A stretch of DNA of 64,000 nt from Monosporascus cannonballus (GCA_004154925.1 QJNS01000075.1:124001-188000), one strand, 5' to 3'. Shown: positions 24,049-37,184, counted from the stretch's first letter. Notes: a model not told the origin generated them from the letters alone. A program made the numbers and translations.

Positions 24049-27000
24049 ATTATAAAAACATAATTAACTTTTTTTTAAAATGTTATAAAAGTTATTACTA
24101 AAGAAAATAGCTTACAAATATCGATTAAACAATTGATCATACGTTAAATAATTTTCGTACTTTTAAAATTAATTTTTCTTTTTATAACGTATATAAATCT
24201 AGATTATAAATCTTAATAAACCAATTGGTAAAAATATATATATTATAGACTTTTAACATATTTTTACATTTCGGCAGATTTATAATAATTTTTAAGTAGT
24301 ATAAAAAAGACCTTTATGTATATGTAAACCTTTATTAATATTCTATTGTAAAATTAAGATATATTATAAACTATAAAATTTAAAATAAATACAGAATTAA
24401 TACGAAGATTATTACAAAAATTAACGTACTCTTAGTACGGTATCATTAACTATATCGAAGTTAAGTTACTTAATTTTAATATTGTTTTTTAGTTTCGTTT
24501 TATTTTAAATTTATTTAATCTTTTATTTTTACTTTCTTTGAAAAATATAAACATTGAAAAACCCGCTTATAAATAATTTATAAAAAATATGAAAAATGAT
24601 AAATAAAATTCATTTTGTTTATATATTTATACTTTTCCTTATTCTTTTAATATGGTTTTTAAAATACTTGATATCGAAATTGGGTCCGTTATATACTATA
24701 ACTATTTAAACCTTTATATGAAATGCGTATTTTTTTTAAAAACTTTATATAATATTTGAATATTCGATTTTCTGTTTTTACTTTTACAGAAGTTAACCTT
24801 TTTTATCATGTAATTAAATATTCAATTTTTATTAACATAATAAAGATTTATATTTTAAAAAACCTATATTAAATTAATAAAGTTTGAAGGCTAGTAATTA
24901 TCGAAACGTATAGGACGAAAAAAAATATTTTATAACTTTAATCGTATAGTCTTTTTCGCATATTAGTTATAAAGTCCTCAAATGTACGAGAATTCGAAAA
25001 ATTAAGAACAAAATATATATCCCTCACCCGATTAATGATATAAGAGTTTTCGATATAATTAAAAAAATAAATATAAACTGGTTTATATTTCAACTATGAA
25101 GCGATTATTTTCGAATAGAATTTAAGTAATATTAAATACATATTATTAAATAATAATTAACATGATAATCCATATTTATTAAACACTTTATTTATAATAA
25201 AACCTTAAAGATTTGATTCTTTATATTAAGCTAATTTCCTTTTGGTATAATTTATTATTTATATGAATATTTAATAAAATAACACTACAATTATTTTTAT
25301 TTGACTTGAGATATGTTTAAACTCTGTACTAAAAAGTTTAAATGTTTATTAATTAACTTGTTTTGAAAATCGTATTATAAATTTAATCTTATTAACGTTA
25401 ATACGTTCAATCAAAACCAAATATTCTTTAAAAATACTTATTTATATGAGCGTTAAATGTAATTTGCTTTTAAAACTACGGTCGCTATATAAAATACGTT
25501 TACAATATATCGATGTTTTTAGTTTTAAAAATATAATATATTAAAACGCCAAATGGAAAAGATAAAACGTATATTTTTTATATATTATATCGCGACCATA
25601 AATTAAACTTTACTTAAATAAGAAATAAAACTTTTTAAGATTTAATTCGTTATAAATCGATTCGTTAAAAACCTTTCGTTATTTTCCTTTTTGTAATCCG
25701 TTTTATCGAATATGTAATTATCTTTAAATTTATTCCCGTTTTCCATATTAAGTTATATTTAAAAATTTAAGTTTGTCTTTATTTTCTCTTTTGTTTTTAT
25801 TTTTATTATATAATATATTATTTAATTTTAATAATCAAATATTTATTTCGTTAATTCATTTACGAAAAGCTAATTAAATAATTTTTATAATTAATTAAAA
25901 TTTAATATATAAAATATACTTTTATTTTTGGATTAAATTAATTAAATTTAATGTAACCGAAATATGTTCCCTAATAGATACAGCTATATATTTATTACAT
26001 TATTCATTAAATAATGTTCTAAAATATATTTTATTTGAATAAAGTAGTATAGAGCTTAATCGTTTTGTATACTTCCTTATTATTATTATTATTAAAGTTA
26101 TAATTATAATTATTAATAGTATTAGTCTTATTTTCTTTTCCAAAAAGGAAATTTTTCTCTCGGAAATTTCAACAATAAAATCGATTAAACCATTTTAATA
26201 ATAACGGGCGATTAATTTAATTGAGTTAAAATAAGTCTCAAAATAAAAAATTTACAATTGCTAAATACAAAAACGAATTAAAATATACAATAAAATTAAA
26301 CGGATATACAAAATAGACATATTGTGAATTCGATAATATCTTTTTAAACCTATAGTTCACGAAATTCTATTTAATTTATAATCGAAGAATGATTTCAAAA
26401 TTAAAAGATGTATATTAAAATTATAAAAAAAAGGCAAATGGTAAAATATTCATTTAAATTTCTAATACTAATATATCTGTCATTTCTTCGAAAAATATAT
26501 TATTTGTTTAAAGAATGTACATTAGGTTAAATAAATTTTTAAATAAATGAAATAGACTTTTAAATATTGTCTAATAAATATTACATAATTTTAAATTGGT
26601 TTATTCGCATTTGAACCAGCCGTGTTTCTAATAAATTAATTATATGTGTATATGTATAATTAAGTTTCACTAAATTGATTTATTACATGTTAAACTGTTA
26701 TTTTAGAATATTTTAGGTAAATTACAAAAGTATTTATATAAAGTATATAAACTTAATATAATTAATTATCCGATATTGATTTTAATATTCATAGTTAATT
26801 TAGACTTAATATTGCATTAAACAAAGGATCATGTTCTATATCGTAATTATTAATTAAATTATATACATACTATATTTTTAAAATATTGCGAATGAATTTC
26901 CGTATTAGTTTATATTTTATTATATTTAACATGACATCGGACTTTAGAAAAGAGAATAAATGATTTTTTATAAAAGTTATTAATTTAACAGTATTTTTGA

Positions 27001-28771
27001 AATTAAGAAATATTATGAGAATGTAAAAACATTGTAAAAGTCTTTTGCAAATGTTTTCATAAGAAATTCGGAAAAAATACCTAGTGAATACTTTGAACTA
27101 ATATTAATTATAATACAATTACTTGGATAAGAGTCTTTTAAACCTAATTTTATTATTTCCAATAACATTTATCAAAGTATTAAAAGTTTGATTAAGAATT
27201 TATTATATGCTATACTTTTTATAAAATATTAATATCTCTATTAATTGTTTTAAGTAGCTTATAAAATAAGAATCTTAAATACTTTTTAATTTAATATAGT
27301 ATTAATTTCAAATAGCGGTTTAATTGAATGTAAATAATATCAAACAATTTAAATCCATCATTTTATAAATGTCTTAATTTAAATAATAGTGTTTTTAAAC
27401 ATTCCAAAATAGAAAATAGAAATGTATTTTCGAAAATAAATTATTAAAAAACCAATGCACTGTTTTTCTATAATGAACTAATATAATTAACTGTTATATT
27501 TACTTTTCAAAATTTAAAAATATATTAATGTTGAAAGTTAACGATATAAAATATATTAAAAACTAATAGATTTCTTGAATCATTAATATTTATTTCGAAT
27601 AAACTTAATATCATATTATAAAATATTATCAAATAAATTTATTTGGGTTTTTATTTGATTGTCTATTTACTAATATTTCCAAGTTTTGATATATAAATTT
27701 CAATTAATTTCTAACGTAAATTGTAATGTTTATATATAAAATAGTTTAGTGCAATAAGTATTTACATAATTATAAAAGATATTAAATAAAGAAGGTTTTT
27801 TATTATAATAAAAATTTATGATACTGTTATCAAACAATAGTAAATAGTATATTAATCAAAACGTAAATTATTGCGTGTGTTTGTTATTAATTTGATTTTG
27901 TAGTATTAATTATATTATATTTCAATATTTAAAATTAATGGTTTCTGGAAACACTTCCAAAGTTTGTATTGTAATACCCGATTAAAACGTTATTATTTAT
28001 ATGGTAGAAATTTAATATACGACTTTAAATTAAACATTTTAAAATACTCTAATATTGGAAATATAAATAAAATTTATAAGGTTTTATTTATATTTATTTT
28101 TTAAATATGAATAACGAAAGTCTTTTTAATTAATTTTATTAATTTTTCATAGTTCAATGTTATTATTTTAAAAATGAAACTTTCGTAAATAAATGATAAA
28201 GTTAAATTACGGTTTCGGTTTCATAAACTTTAATAAATTAATCACTCATTCCGGTTTCGTATTAATGTTCGCATTAATTTATTTTTTAGCCTTAATATAC
28301 AATCTAAATTTCGTTATTTTTGTTATTCTTTAAAAATATTTTAGATTTTTAAATTTCGTAGATCGTAATTATTTATTTTTTCGGCCTGGCTTAACTTTAA
28401 AATATCTCGATAACGCGATGATTCGAAGAAACTTTAATTTATTCAATTTTTTAATAAAATATAAAATTAAAGATAATATACATTTTAATACCTTTTTCGA
28501 TTATATCTCCAGTTTTCGTAAACAGACTTTTCTAAATATATAATTAAATATTTTATTTAAAATAATAAATTATCATTATTTTTATTTAATTGATAAAGTA
28601 AATTGATTTATGTATAAATTTATATATACTTAATAACAAAAATAGTTTTTTAAATAAATTTCATTTTTAATTCGGTATATTTTAACTTTATTATAATTTT
28701 TACTTAATTAGTAACTGTAAGTAATTAGTTCGTAAATAGGTAATCGTAAGTATTTTTGGAAAAACGTCAAA
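24049..28771. other. Longest AT-rich body segment of the hAT-like element, no gene seen
   Basis: 4.7 kb of very AT-rich DNA. Unlike the Gypsy elements, CpG is uncommon and TpG/CpA still occur, so its mutational history differs. A short TTA-rich microsatellite lies at about 26078-26125. No reading frame of note and no LTR were found. If a transposase gene existed it should be here or in 8273-9405, but I cannot read one on either strand. Confidence 0.5.
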
Positions 28772-28843
28772 ACTACCTACGGTTACCCACCCACGGTCGT
28801 GGGTAGTCCGTGGGTACCCATTGGGTATCCATTGCAAATTCTA
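28772..28843 (-). repeat. Right inverted end and GGGT/ACCC subterminal region of the hAT-like element
   Basis: Contains ACCCACCCACGG, then CGTGGGTAG, CGTGGGTACCCATTGGGTA and finally TTGCAAATTCTA. Reverse-complemented, the terminus is TAGAATTTGCAAT, matching the left end TAGGTTTTGCACT at 10 of 13 positions. Confidence 0.6.
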
Positions 28844-28851
28844 TAATCCAT
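28844..28851. repeat. 8-bp target-site duplication, right copy
   Basis: TAATCCAT, identical to 328-335. Confidence 0.65.
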
Positions 28852-29337
28852 GAAGCTGATAGGGGGGCCCTTATCTGCGACACACTCCTTGATCTTTCTG
28901 TGTCTATAACAGGCGGATTATTCTATGGGTACCTCCCAGATCTAACGATCCCGTGAAGCTAGGCATAAGGAAACAATATGTACGAAGCTTGGAAGCTCCT
29001 GACGGTGGTAAAACCTAACTGCGGTCACAGGCAAAGTCTTTCCAAACGTACCACCTTTATAAGTAACCGGCTCTCAAGGGTATAAATCTACTGGTCGACG
29101 GTGTAATATGCGTTTCTGTTTGCTGCCGCGCTAGGTGCCCTTACAGGTAAGCTCCGAGTAAAGATATATAAAGTAGTAAGCTACTATGTGTCCGATCTTA
29201 CGTCTTACTTAACAGCTGATAAAGAGAATCACTGCGGCCGCATATCGCAGATTCCCTAAACAGTAACGCTGCCGTACGGCGAAGCGTTTGGAAATTCCTC
29301 CAGATACTTTCGTACCAACTTTTATTTTTTTGTTAAA
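28852..29337. other. GC-neutral right flank of the hAT-like insertion, function unknown
   Basis: Not visibly RIP-mutated and probably continuous with 1-335 before insertion. Several short self-complementary segments occur: GTAG/CTAC around 29180-29195, GAATC...GATTC enclosing GCGGCCGC at about 29226-29257, and TGCCGTACGGCG near 29270. No open frame longer than background is seen. A non-coding structured RNA is possible but not shown. Confidence 0.45.
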
Positions 29338-29423
29338 ATCCATGTTTTTATCTCTTGAAAAGCATTATTTAATAATATTAACGGCGCAGCGTTTAACATA
29401 AGCTGCTTTTAAAAAACATGGAT
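29338..29423. repeat. Small fold-back repeat
   Basis: ATCCATGTTTTT at 29338-29349 pairs with AAAAACATGGAT at 29412-29423, and inner GAAAAGCA pairs with TGCTTTT. The result is an 86-bp hairpin, a possible MITE remnant or terminator-like structure. Confidence 0.55.
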
Positions 29424-29788
29424 AACTTACGATACGTTTTAAGGGGCTAATAGTACGTTAGTTTGTTAATCAAATAGGGGTAATATTACTTTTTCGTTAG
29501 ACTTTGAGAAGTTTATTACTGTTTTTAACAAACTTTTTCCTCAAGTTATAAAAGTTTTGTACAAATTCTTTTATTTTTATATATTCTAGAAACATAAAAT
29601 TATAAATATCATTTTCTAGATTAATAAAATAATATAATAAGTTTTAAACATTTTAATATACGTAAATTCCATTAATTTTCGTTAATATTATATTATATTT
29701 AATTGATTAAAAATGATCCTTACTGATATTATATTTTAGTATTCGAAAGTCTAGAAAAACAGTCTAAATTATACGTTATATATTGTGG
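29424..29788. other. AT-rich intergenic stretch, nothing recognised
   Basis: No repeat or frame was found. It ends at the AACTT duplication (29789-29793) of element H. Confidence 0.5.
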
Positions 29789-29793
29789 AACTT

Positions 29794-30219
29794 TGTTACG
29801 TTCAGAAGGGACTCCACTAGGCCCAAAGGAGGCCCAGGAAGTTGGAAACGCTCGGGATCTCCACCTTCCATCGGATAAACCTCGGGTCTCTATCAATCTC
29901 CAAAGATACCAGGAGATTCGTGGATAACAGACACCATGGTTTCTCGAAATCCCTAAAAACCATAAGAGATATAAAGGATAAAAAAAATATAAGGTTTAGG
30001 TTTTTTATGTAAATAACCACTTACTTAATTTTTCGTTTCTTAATTATTAATTTAAGCTTTTAGCCAAAGGCAATTATACCGTTTTTTTTAAAAAAAAATA
30101 CCTTAAAGTTTTCTTAATAAATATATTGAATTATTTTTCGCCTTATTATTACCTACAAATTAAAAGCTTTTTCAGATATTACTTATATTTCCAAATAAAT
30201 ATATAATAAGTTTATTATA
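29794..30219 (+). repeat. Element H 5' LTR
   Basis: Begins TGTTACGTTCAGAAGGG with a well-preserved first 150 bp, then decays toward its end (TTATTATA for TTCGTTACA). A 67-codon minus-strand frame at 29817-30020 lies wholly in the LTR and is not a gene. Confidence 0.92.
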
Positions 30220-30469
30220 TTTTAATAATTCCTTAATTAATAGCTAACGGATAATTTACCGCTTAATTAAAGCATAAGCTTTTTTAAATTTAATATAAAT
30301 AATAATATAAAACGATATTTAAAAAATAAACAATATATACGATTTCAGTTATTAATTAAAAAAACGTTATTAATAAAATTTAACAATTTACCCCTTATTA
30401 AAAGAATTTTCCAATTAATTAATAATATAGCATCCCTTATTATTCGATTTTAAGGAAGCCCGTTATTTT

Positions 30470-31650
30470 CGTAACTTAAATAATAATTTACCCCGGCCCT
30501 TAAGGATATTATTAAAATCTAGAAAAAGGAGTCGGAAAAAAACACGGCTGAAAAAAAGACTAAAAAAAATATGGGGCCGAAAACCAAAAAAAAACCTATT
30601 ACGAAAAAGAAATTAAATGTCCTAATAACAAAAGTCTGAACCCTAAGAAAAAAGAATATTCGGCTTACAAAAAGAAAGAAACCAGTTTTTCCTTAGTTTG
30701 GTTCCCCCAAAGGGCAAAGCCAAGAGGCCGGTTACCGACCCCTTTCGTTAGACCCAAGGCGAACGCAAGAAAAAGCCTTAACCCTATTACTGTTCAACGT
30801 AATTCGGACACGGGAAAAAGCCATTTTACCCCTTGGTTACTATGGAATGCCAGACGTCAAGGGCTATAAGCCAATTTCCCCCAAGCCTTACGACAGATCA
30901 AAAAACCCTAATGGATTCTTGGTTTAAGCAAGGTTTTACCTCAAATTCTATAAGAATTTTTTGCCGGAGGAATATCAAAAAGTAATAATTATCTTTTAAT
31001 TGTTAATTGGACGAATCCGCCAATAGTTCGAACCTATTTTAACGGATTACCTTAAAAGATACCTAAAGGAATTTTCGGACCTTATTAATTATATTTTTAA
31101 CGATTACGAAAACTTTAAAAAAAATGCGCGTTTTATTCGGTAATCCCGATAAGGAATAGGACGTTATTAAGTAATTTTATTTTTTTTATCAAACCAAATT
31201 AATATCCGAATACATAACAAAATTTAACCGTTTGGCCGCTATTTCGAATTTATCAAAAAATGCGTTATTTTATTCTTATTATAATGGCTTAAAGCCTTAA
31301 GTTAAAAACGAATTATATATAGAACTTAAAATTAAATCTTTTGCAAAATATACAAATAAGATTATTATTGCCGACCGACGAACCTTTAATTGGTATTTTA
31401 AGAAAAAAAGAATTAATAAATAAGGTAACGATAAAAGCTTTAATAGCCGAATTAAAAAGGATAAGGGTAAACCTTAAAAGAAAATAAGTTCCGTTTCGAA
31501 AAAGCCTAAGAAAAATAAGTTTAAAGTAAAATGTTTTAATTATGGCAAAAAGGGGCATTTCAAAAGCGAATATTGCTCCCCTGCTAAGAAAAACTCCAAA
31601 AAAGGAGGAATTCCTTAACCCCAGAAGAAAGCTAAAGCGGTTAAACAAAA
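30470..31650 (+). pseudogene. Element H gag remnant with zinc knuckle
   Basis: The lysine/glutamate-rich segment at 30500-30720 includes LRKKNIRLTKRKKPVFP, matching the coiled-coil of element I. The capsid region follows. At 31532-31576 the frame reads CFNYGKKGHFKSEYC: a CCHC knuckle with the second cysteine changed to tyrosine and one extra residue before the last cysteine. Basic residues follow. A 142-codon minus-strand frame at 31313-31741, the longest open frame in the window, is antisense to this gag; RIP-depleted stops on the complement explain it. A 61-codon plus frame at 31542-31727 is a shifted shadow. Confidence 0.78.
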
Positions 31651-33119
31651 AACCGACAGTAAGGCAAAAAAGGAAAAAAATAAAATTAATTCGATTTTTT
31701 TCTAGCCAAAATTTATTATTGCTATAATTACTTAAATCCAAAACGATAATCCAAAGTATAAGAATTATTTTATTTGCCAGGATTTTAAAATTAAAGCCTA
31801 TAAATATTATTCCGGATAAATAATTTTTAAAATAACCATAAAGTTAAGATGCCAGTATTACCTTAATTCCCAAAAATATAAGATATATATAAAAAACGGT
31901 TAATTTCGACCAAATATTAATAATTACGGATAATTATTTTTAAAGCTTTGTAAATTCCTAAAATATACCATTTATAAAAAGATATTATCGGTAAACTTTT
32001 ACGACCTATTACATTTTATTACTTACTATTAGGACGATTATTTTATTTATTTTAAAACCAAAAAAAAAAAAAATTTTTGGCCCGGATAAAATAATAAGAT
32101 TTTTACCGAACCAAATAATAAATGCCGATATATTGAAATTCCCCGATAACCAAAATACCTTAAATCTTATTATTTATACCCCGAATTAAAATGGAGTTAA
32201 AAGGTTATATCGCAAGGATGCTTATATTATTTCCCGATATTTTATATTTAATATAAATTTTTAAATATGGGAATACCTTTTTCGGAAATTTACTTTTTTG
32301 ATTCCATAATTCGGGAGATTTAAAATAAAAAAGTAAATTAGGAAAAGAATTAGATTTTGAAGCCCTAATGCAAATATAACAAGAAAATATAGTTCCGGTA
32401 TAAAAACGACCAATATATTAAATATGCTGTTAAAAAAGTTCGCAAATAAAGGTTTGCTTAAGTTAAAAATTATCAAAAATTAAAAAATTATAAAGGCCTT
32501 CGAAAATAAGGCATTAAAAAGTCTTAATTAATAAAACCTTATGCGAAATAACGAAAAGAACGTACAGCCAGATTAAAATCTTTTTCCAATATAAAGATAA
32601 AGTATTTAAGGCTATAATTAATTCCAGAACAAAAGGTAATTTTATTTTTTCCGTAATAATTGAAAAATATTAAATTCCTTAAAAATATAAATTAAAGTTT
32701 TATGAATTGCGTACGGTAAACGGCAGTTTATTTATTTACGAAAATAAACGAATTTTTCGAAAAACGGAAAAATTCCCAATATAAATTTAAAAATATTAAA
32801 AATACGATTTATTAAATATCGTTAATATTTCCGGATACGATATTATTTTAAAAATACCTTAACTTTACTTTAATAATTTACGGATTAATTAAAAAAACGG
32901 ATATTTTCTTAAAACGGAATACCAAATAAAAATAATCGAGAAATTTGCTATATTATTAAGGAAGTACGGGTTTTTAATCAGATCTTTACGGTACTTCCGG
33001 AATATCAAAAATTTAAAAAATTATTTAAAAATAAAGAAAATTACGAATTACCGTTATACGGTTAATAGGATTACCGGATACCTATTAAAAAAAGGCATTA
33101 TCTTAAGCTTTATTAAATT

Positions 33120-33800
33120 TACTACATAAACTTAGAAAAATTAAAAGTTTTATAGAAAAATATATAATTAGATTTTAAAAAAAAATATATTTAATTTTCT
33201 AATTCCTTTGCTAAATATCTAGTTCTTATAATACTAAAAACCAAAGATAAAAAATAAAAAATTAATAAAGATAAAAACCTTATTTACCGAAAAGTGATTA
33301 ATTATAAATAATTAAATAATATTACGATTAAAAACGGATATTCCCTAATTTTTATAAATACCTTAAAAAAAATGCTAACAAAGCCAAATAATTTACGGCG
33401 TTTAATTTTCGCAATAGTTATTACCATATCAAAATGGCCAAAGGAAAAAAATGGAAAACGGCATTTAGGACAATATATGGACTTTACGAATATAAAGTAA
33501 TACTTATGGGACTTATTAATACTTCCGCCAGTTTCCAAAATTTAATAATAATTACCTTTTAATAATGCTTAAATAAATTCGTATTTATTTATCTTAACGA
33601 TATTTTTATTTATTCCGAAACTTTAAAAAAATATAAAAAACATATTATTTAAATACTTAAAACTTTGGACGAAATTAATATTCGAATTAACCTTACTAAA
33701 AATATATGGCATATCCAGAAATTAGATTTTTTAAGATTTATTTTTATACTAGAACAAATTCAAATTTAACGTTCCAAATTAAAAGTAATTAAAGATTAAC
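33120..33800 (+). pseudogene. Element H reverse transcriptase remnant
   Basis: The catalytic block reads VFIYLNDIFIYSET, with YLND at 33590-33601 (first catalytic Asp to Asn, a single G-to-A). Upstream, GLINTSASFQN at about 33507-33540 corresponds to GLTNAPATFQ. The block after the catalytic box reads LDFLRFIFILEQI near 33722-33760. Confidence 0.85.
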
Positions 33801-34034
33801 TTATTCCGAATAAGGCAATTATTATAAATATCCGATAGATCTTAAGCTTTACGGATTACGTACATAGCTTAATTAAGGAATATAGAAATATAATTAGGCT
33901 TTTAACGAAACTTATTATTAAGGAATACGTTAATAAAGAATTTGAATTTCCAGAAAAAGTAAAAGAAATATTTTAGGAATTAAAAGAAATAATTATTAAC
34001 GGATTTATCGTAAGGATGCCAAATCCAAATAAAA

Positions 34035-34400
34035 CGAAATAACTAAAAACAGATATTTTAAAGTATATCCTAGGCGCAATTTTGGAATAACAAAAAAATA
34101 ATAATAAATAATACTTAGTAACATATTATTTTAAAATATTCCGAAATGCAAAACTTAAATACCAAATTTACGACAAAAAGTTATTAGCAATTATTAATAC
34201 TTTTAAAAAATAAAAACCTTTTTTTAGCGGAATAAAAAAACCCTTTAATATTTACTTTAATTACAAAAATCTTACGCGATTTATAAAAACCTAAAAGCTG
34301 AATAAACGATATGAAAAATAATGGATTTTTTTATCCAGATTTAACTTTAAAATATATTATATCAAAAAAAATAAAAATATTTAAGCGGATATTCTTAGTG
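34035..34400 (+). pseudogene. Element H RNase H remnant
   Basis: KLKTDILKYILGAILE starts the domain, then YQIYDKKLLAIINTFKK, then YFNYKNLTRFI, ending in ADILS. This matches the Gypsy RNase H plan, with stops at glutamine and tryptophan positions. Confidence 0.85.
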
Positions 34401-34699
34401 ATAAAAAAAATTACGATTCCAAAATTCTCAAAATAAATATGCAAATATTATAATATAATAAGGATAAAACTATATATTTATATAAAATAATAAAGAAATT
34501 AATTATTAAATTCTTGATATGGTTCCGGAATTTTTATAATATAAAAAAATAGAAAAAAAATCCAGTAATTAAAAGGATAACTTAAAGATTAATTATTATA
34601 TTATAGCAAAATTTATGTTCCTAAGGATTAATAAAAGTAATTCGTAAAGGAATTCCATAAGGACTTATTACATAGATATTAAGGAATTTTTAAAATTAC

Positions 34700-35700
34700 C
34701 TGATGGCTGTAAAAAAAATACGATTTCTCTGAGCTATGCCGTATAATCAAAATAACCATTAAGAATTATAACGTTTATAATAAGGCTAAGGCAGTACGCC
34801 ATAAGCCTTACGGGCTATTATAACTTACCGATATTTTTAACAAAATATGGAATACCATAACTTGGGACTTTATTATTAGCTTACCTTTATTTAAAAACCC
34901 AGTTACTGAAATTAAATACGACAAAATATGGGTAATTATTAATAAATTTACCAAATATGGGTATTTTTTACCTTTTAAAGGAAATATAACGGCAGAATAA
35001 TTAACTTACGTTTTTATCAGATAATACCTTGATAAATATGGGATACTTAAAAAAATTGTTTTAAATTGAAATACGTTATTTATTTCAAAATTCGGTACCA
35101 GTTTTTTTAAATAAATTAATATTAAATTTAAGTTCTCGATAACGTATTATCTTTAAATAGATAATTAAACCGAAAAATTAAATTAAATCCTAAAATAATA
35201 TTTACAAAATTATATTAATTATTAATAAGATAATTAAGTAAAACTTTTATTATTAATATAAATTATTTATAATATATCAGTTAACGAAAATATAGGCGTA
35301 TTACTTTATATAATTATATTCGGATATAATATAAAAACAGAACGATTTAAATAATTATTTAATAAAGTACCAAAAATTATTACGATTAACTTAAAAATAA
35401 AAATATTAACCATAAAAATCAAAACGATTTAAATCCGTTTTCAGAATAAATTGCGATTTTTTTAATAACGGATAACCCAGTATTATAATAAGAAAAAAAT
35501 TAAAAAATTAATTTTAACAAAAGGAAATAAAATTTACTTATTACGCCAAAAACAAAACGTAATTTCGAATATCTTATAAATCAAAACAAAAAAACCCAGC
35601 AACAAATTTAATTTCAAAAAGCTTAAACCGTTCAAAGTTAACGAAATTATTTCCAAAATTAATTAAAAATTGTTATTACCCAAAAACATAAAGATTCACC
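34700..35700 (+). pseudogene. Element H integrase remnant
   Basis: The first catalytic block reads DFIISLPLFKNPVTEI (about 34869-34915). A later INKFTKYGYFLPF block corresponds to V-D-R-F-S-K. A KFGTSF-like piece near 35088-35105 marks the second block, whose catalytic Asp is not intact. The C-terminal linker runs to about 35700. Confidence 0.78.
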
Positions 35701-35779
35701 TTATTTTCCATATTTCTTTATTTAAATTAATACCCAAAAACGTCCCGTTAAAAATAAACCTAAAATTCGAAAAAGATTT

Positions 35780-35945
35780 TAACGAATACGAAGTTAAACG
35801 AATACTGGATTCCAAAATGGTTAAAAGTAAAATTTAGTACCTAATTAAATAAGAAAAATACTTATATAAAAAAATACGTAAAAATTATTTAACCACTTAA
35901 CGAATACAATAAACCTGGTTAAGACGTTTTACCGCCAAAATCCTG
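35780..35945 (+). pseudogene. Element H chromodomain remnant
   Basis: NEYEVKRILDSKMVKSKI, stop, YLIK, stop, EKYL and a final RRFYRQNPD follow the chromodomain pattern YEVE.ILD ... YLVKW.GY ... L..F...NP. It sits at the integrase C terminus as in element A. Confidence 0.8.
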
Positions 35946-36606
35946 ATTAATTATTTCTAATACGGCTAAGGTTGTAGGCGATAACGGTCCCCCATTTAAA
36001 TCAACCCTTACGGCGCTTTAATTGAAAAAAGTAAATATTTTTATTAACGTATCTAGCTTTAAAGCAAATTATGCTTGCTTTTTTTCTTTACGATCTTTTT
36101 CCGTATTCAATTTTTCTTATTTTTTTAATTTATTCATATTCTTAAATCCTTTTTAAATAAATAACACCTTTTTAAAATATAACTATTCAGATTGACGATT
36201 TAACCGAATAATACGATTAAATAATTTTTAAAGTTATTAAACAGCCAGACGTTTTTTTCGGTTTATCTGGAATTTTTCGGCCCGGATATTTTCAAGCGAT
36301 AAAAACGAAATATAATTCTTATTACAGGATTAAATATTAGCCGCCAAACAGTTCTAACAACTTTTTCGACTTCTTAATATTTTGCAAAAAAACTTTTTCT
36401 CGAAATAACGCGTATACGGCATAATTTCGAAACCAAATTAAAAAATCGACTTAATTAATTTGTAACGACTTTTAGTGGAAAATTTAATACGTTTTCGAAG
36501 TTTATCCGATATGGTTAAATATAATGCTATAACGCAAAAAAGGAAAAGAAATTAAGAACTTATTTTTTTTATCTTTAGGGATAAAGATTTTAGAAAAAAG
36601 GAATAA

Positions 36607-37035
36607 TATTACGTTCAAAAAAGACTTCACTAGGCCCAAAGGAGACCCAGGAAGTTAGAAACGTTCGGGATCTCCATTTTCCATTGGATAAACCTCGGGT
36701 TTTTGTCAATTTCCAAAAATACCAGGAGATTCGTAAACGACAAATACCATAATCTCTCGAAATCTCCAAAGATTATAAGAAATATGAAAAATAAAAAAGA
36801 TATAAGGTTTAAGTTTTTTATATAAATAATTACCTACTTAGTCTTTCGCTCCTTAATTATTAATTTAAGCTTTTAACCAAAGGCAATTATACCGTTCTCT
36901 GATAAAGAGAGGAATACCTTAAAATCTCTTTAACGAATATATTAAATCATTTTTCGCCCTATTGTTACCTGCAAATCAAGACCCTTTTCGGATATTGCTT
37001 ATACCTCCAGGTGGATGTATGACAGGTTCGTTACA
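36607..37035 (+). repeat. Element H 3' LTR
   Basis: 429 bp, with the end well preserved (GGATGTATGACAGGTTCGTTACA region) and the start decayed. This is the mirror of the 5' copy, so the intact parts lie at the left end of one LTR and the right end of the other. Confidence 0.92.
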
Positions 37036-37184
37036 AACTTACTAAAGAGTTACGTAATATAAATTAGTCAAATATAGTCAGTTTAATTGCGTTCAAATAA
37101 CGGTTAAATCGTATCAATTAGATTCCAATTTACCAAGAGTTTAAAAGAGAATAATTAAGTAATAAAAAACTCAATATATAAATA

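Larger units (their letters stand above)
336..28843. mobile_element. hAT-like DNA transposon, about 7.45 kb body swollen to 28.5 kb by three nested LTR elements
   Basis: The 8-mer TAATCCAT occurs at 328-335 and again at 28844-28851, just outside two inverted ends. The left end reads TAGGTTTTGCACTACC; the right end, reverse-complemented, reads TAGAATTTGCAATGGA. They share TAG..TTTGCA.T. Inside each end lies a cluster of ACCC/GGGT motifs (347-410 and 28772-28828), as in subterminal repeats. An 8-bp duplication with short inverted ends is typical of the hAT superfamily. Subtracting elements A, B and C with their duplications leaves four pieces (336-1288, 8273-9410, 16173-16736, 24049-28843) totalling about 7,450 bp. 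No BED finger or hAT dimerisation domain is readable, so this may be a non-autonomous element or one whose gene is destroyed. Confidence 0.62.
29794..37035 (+). mobile_element. Element H: full-length RIP-degraded Ty3/Gypsy retrotransposon, second family
   Basis: LTRs of 426 and 429 bp (29794-30219, 36607-37035) with the exact duplication AACTT at 29789-29793 and 37036-37040. The plus-strand order is a gag with charged coiled-coil segment, zinc knuckle, reverse transcriptase, RNase H, integrase and chromodomain. The purine-rich AGAAAAAAGGAATAA before the 3' LTR sets the orientation. LTRs and gag differ from the A/B superfamily but match partial element I (62380-63361). All domains carry stops. 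Confidence 0.93.

Noticed and set aside
29817..30020. 67-codon minus-strand frame
   Set aside because: Lies entirely in the 5' LTR of element H; the 3' LTR copy does not keep it open.
31313..31741. 142-codon minus-strand open frame, the longest in the window
   Set aside because: Exactly antisense to element H's gag, including its zinc knuckle. It is hydrophobic and Phe-rich, as the complement of a Lys-rich coding strand would be.
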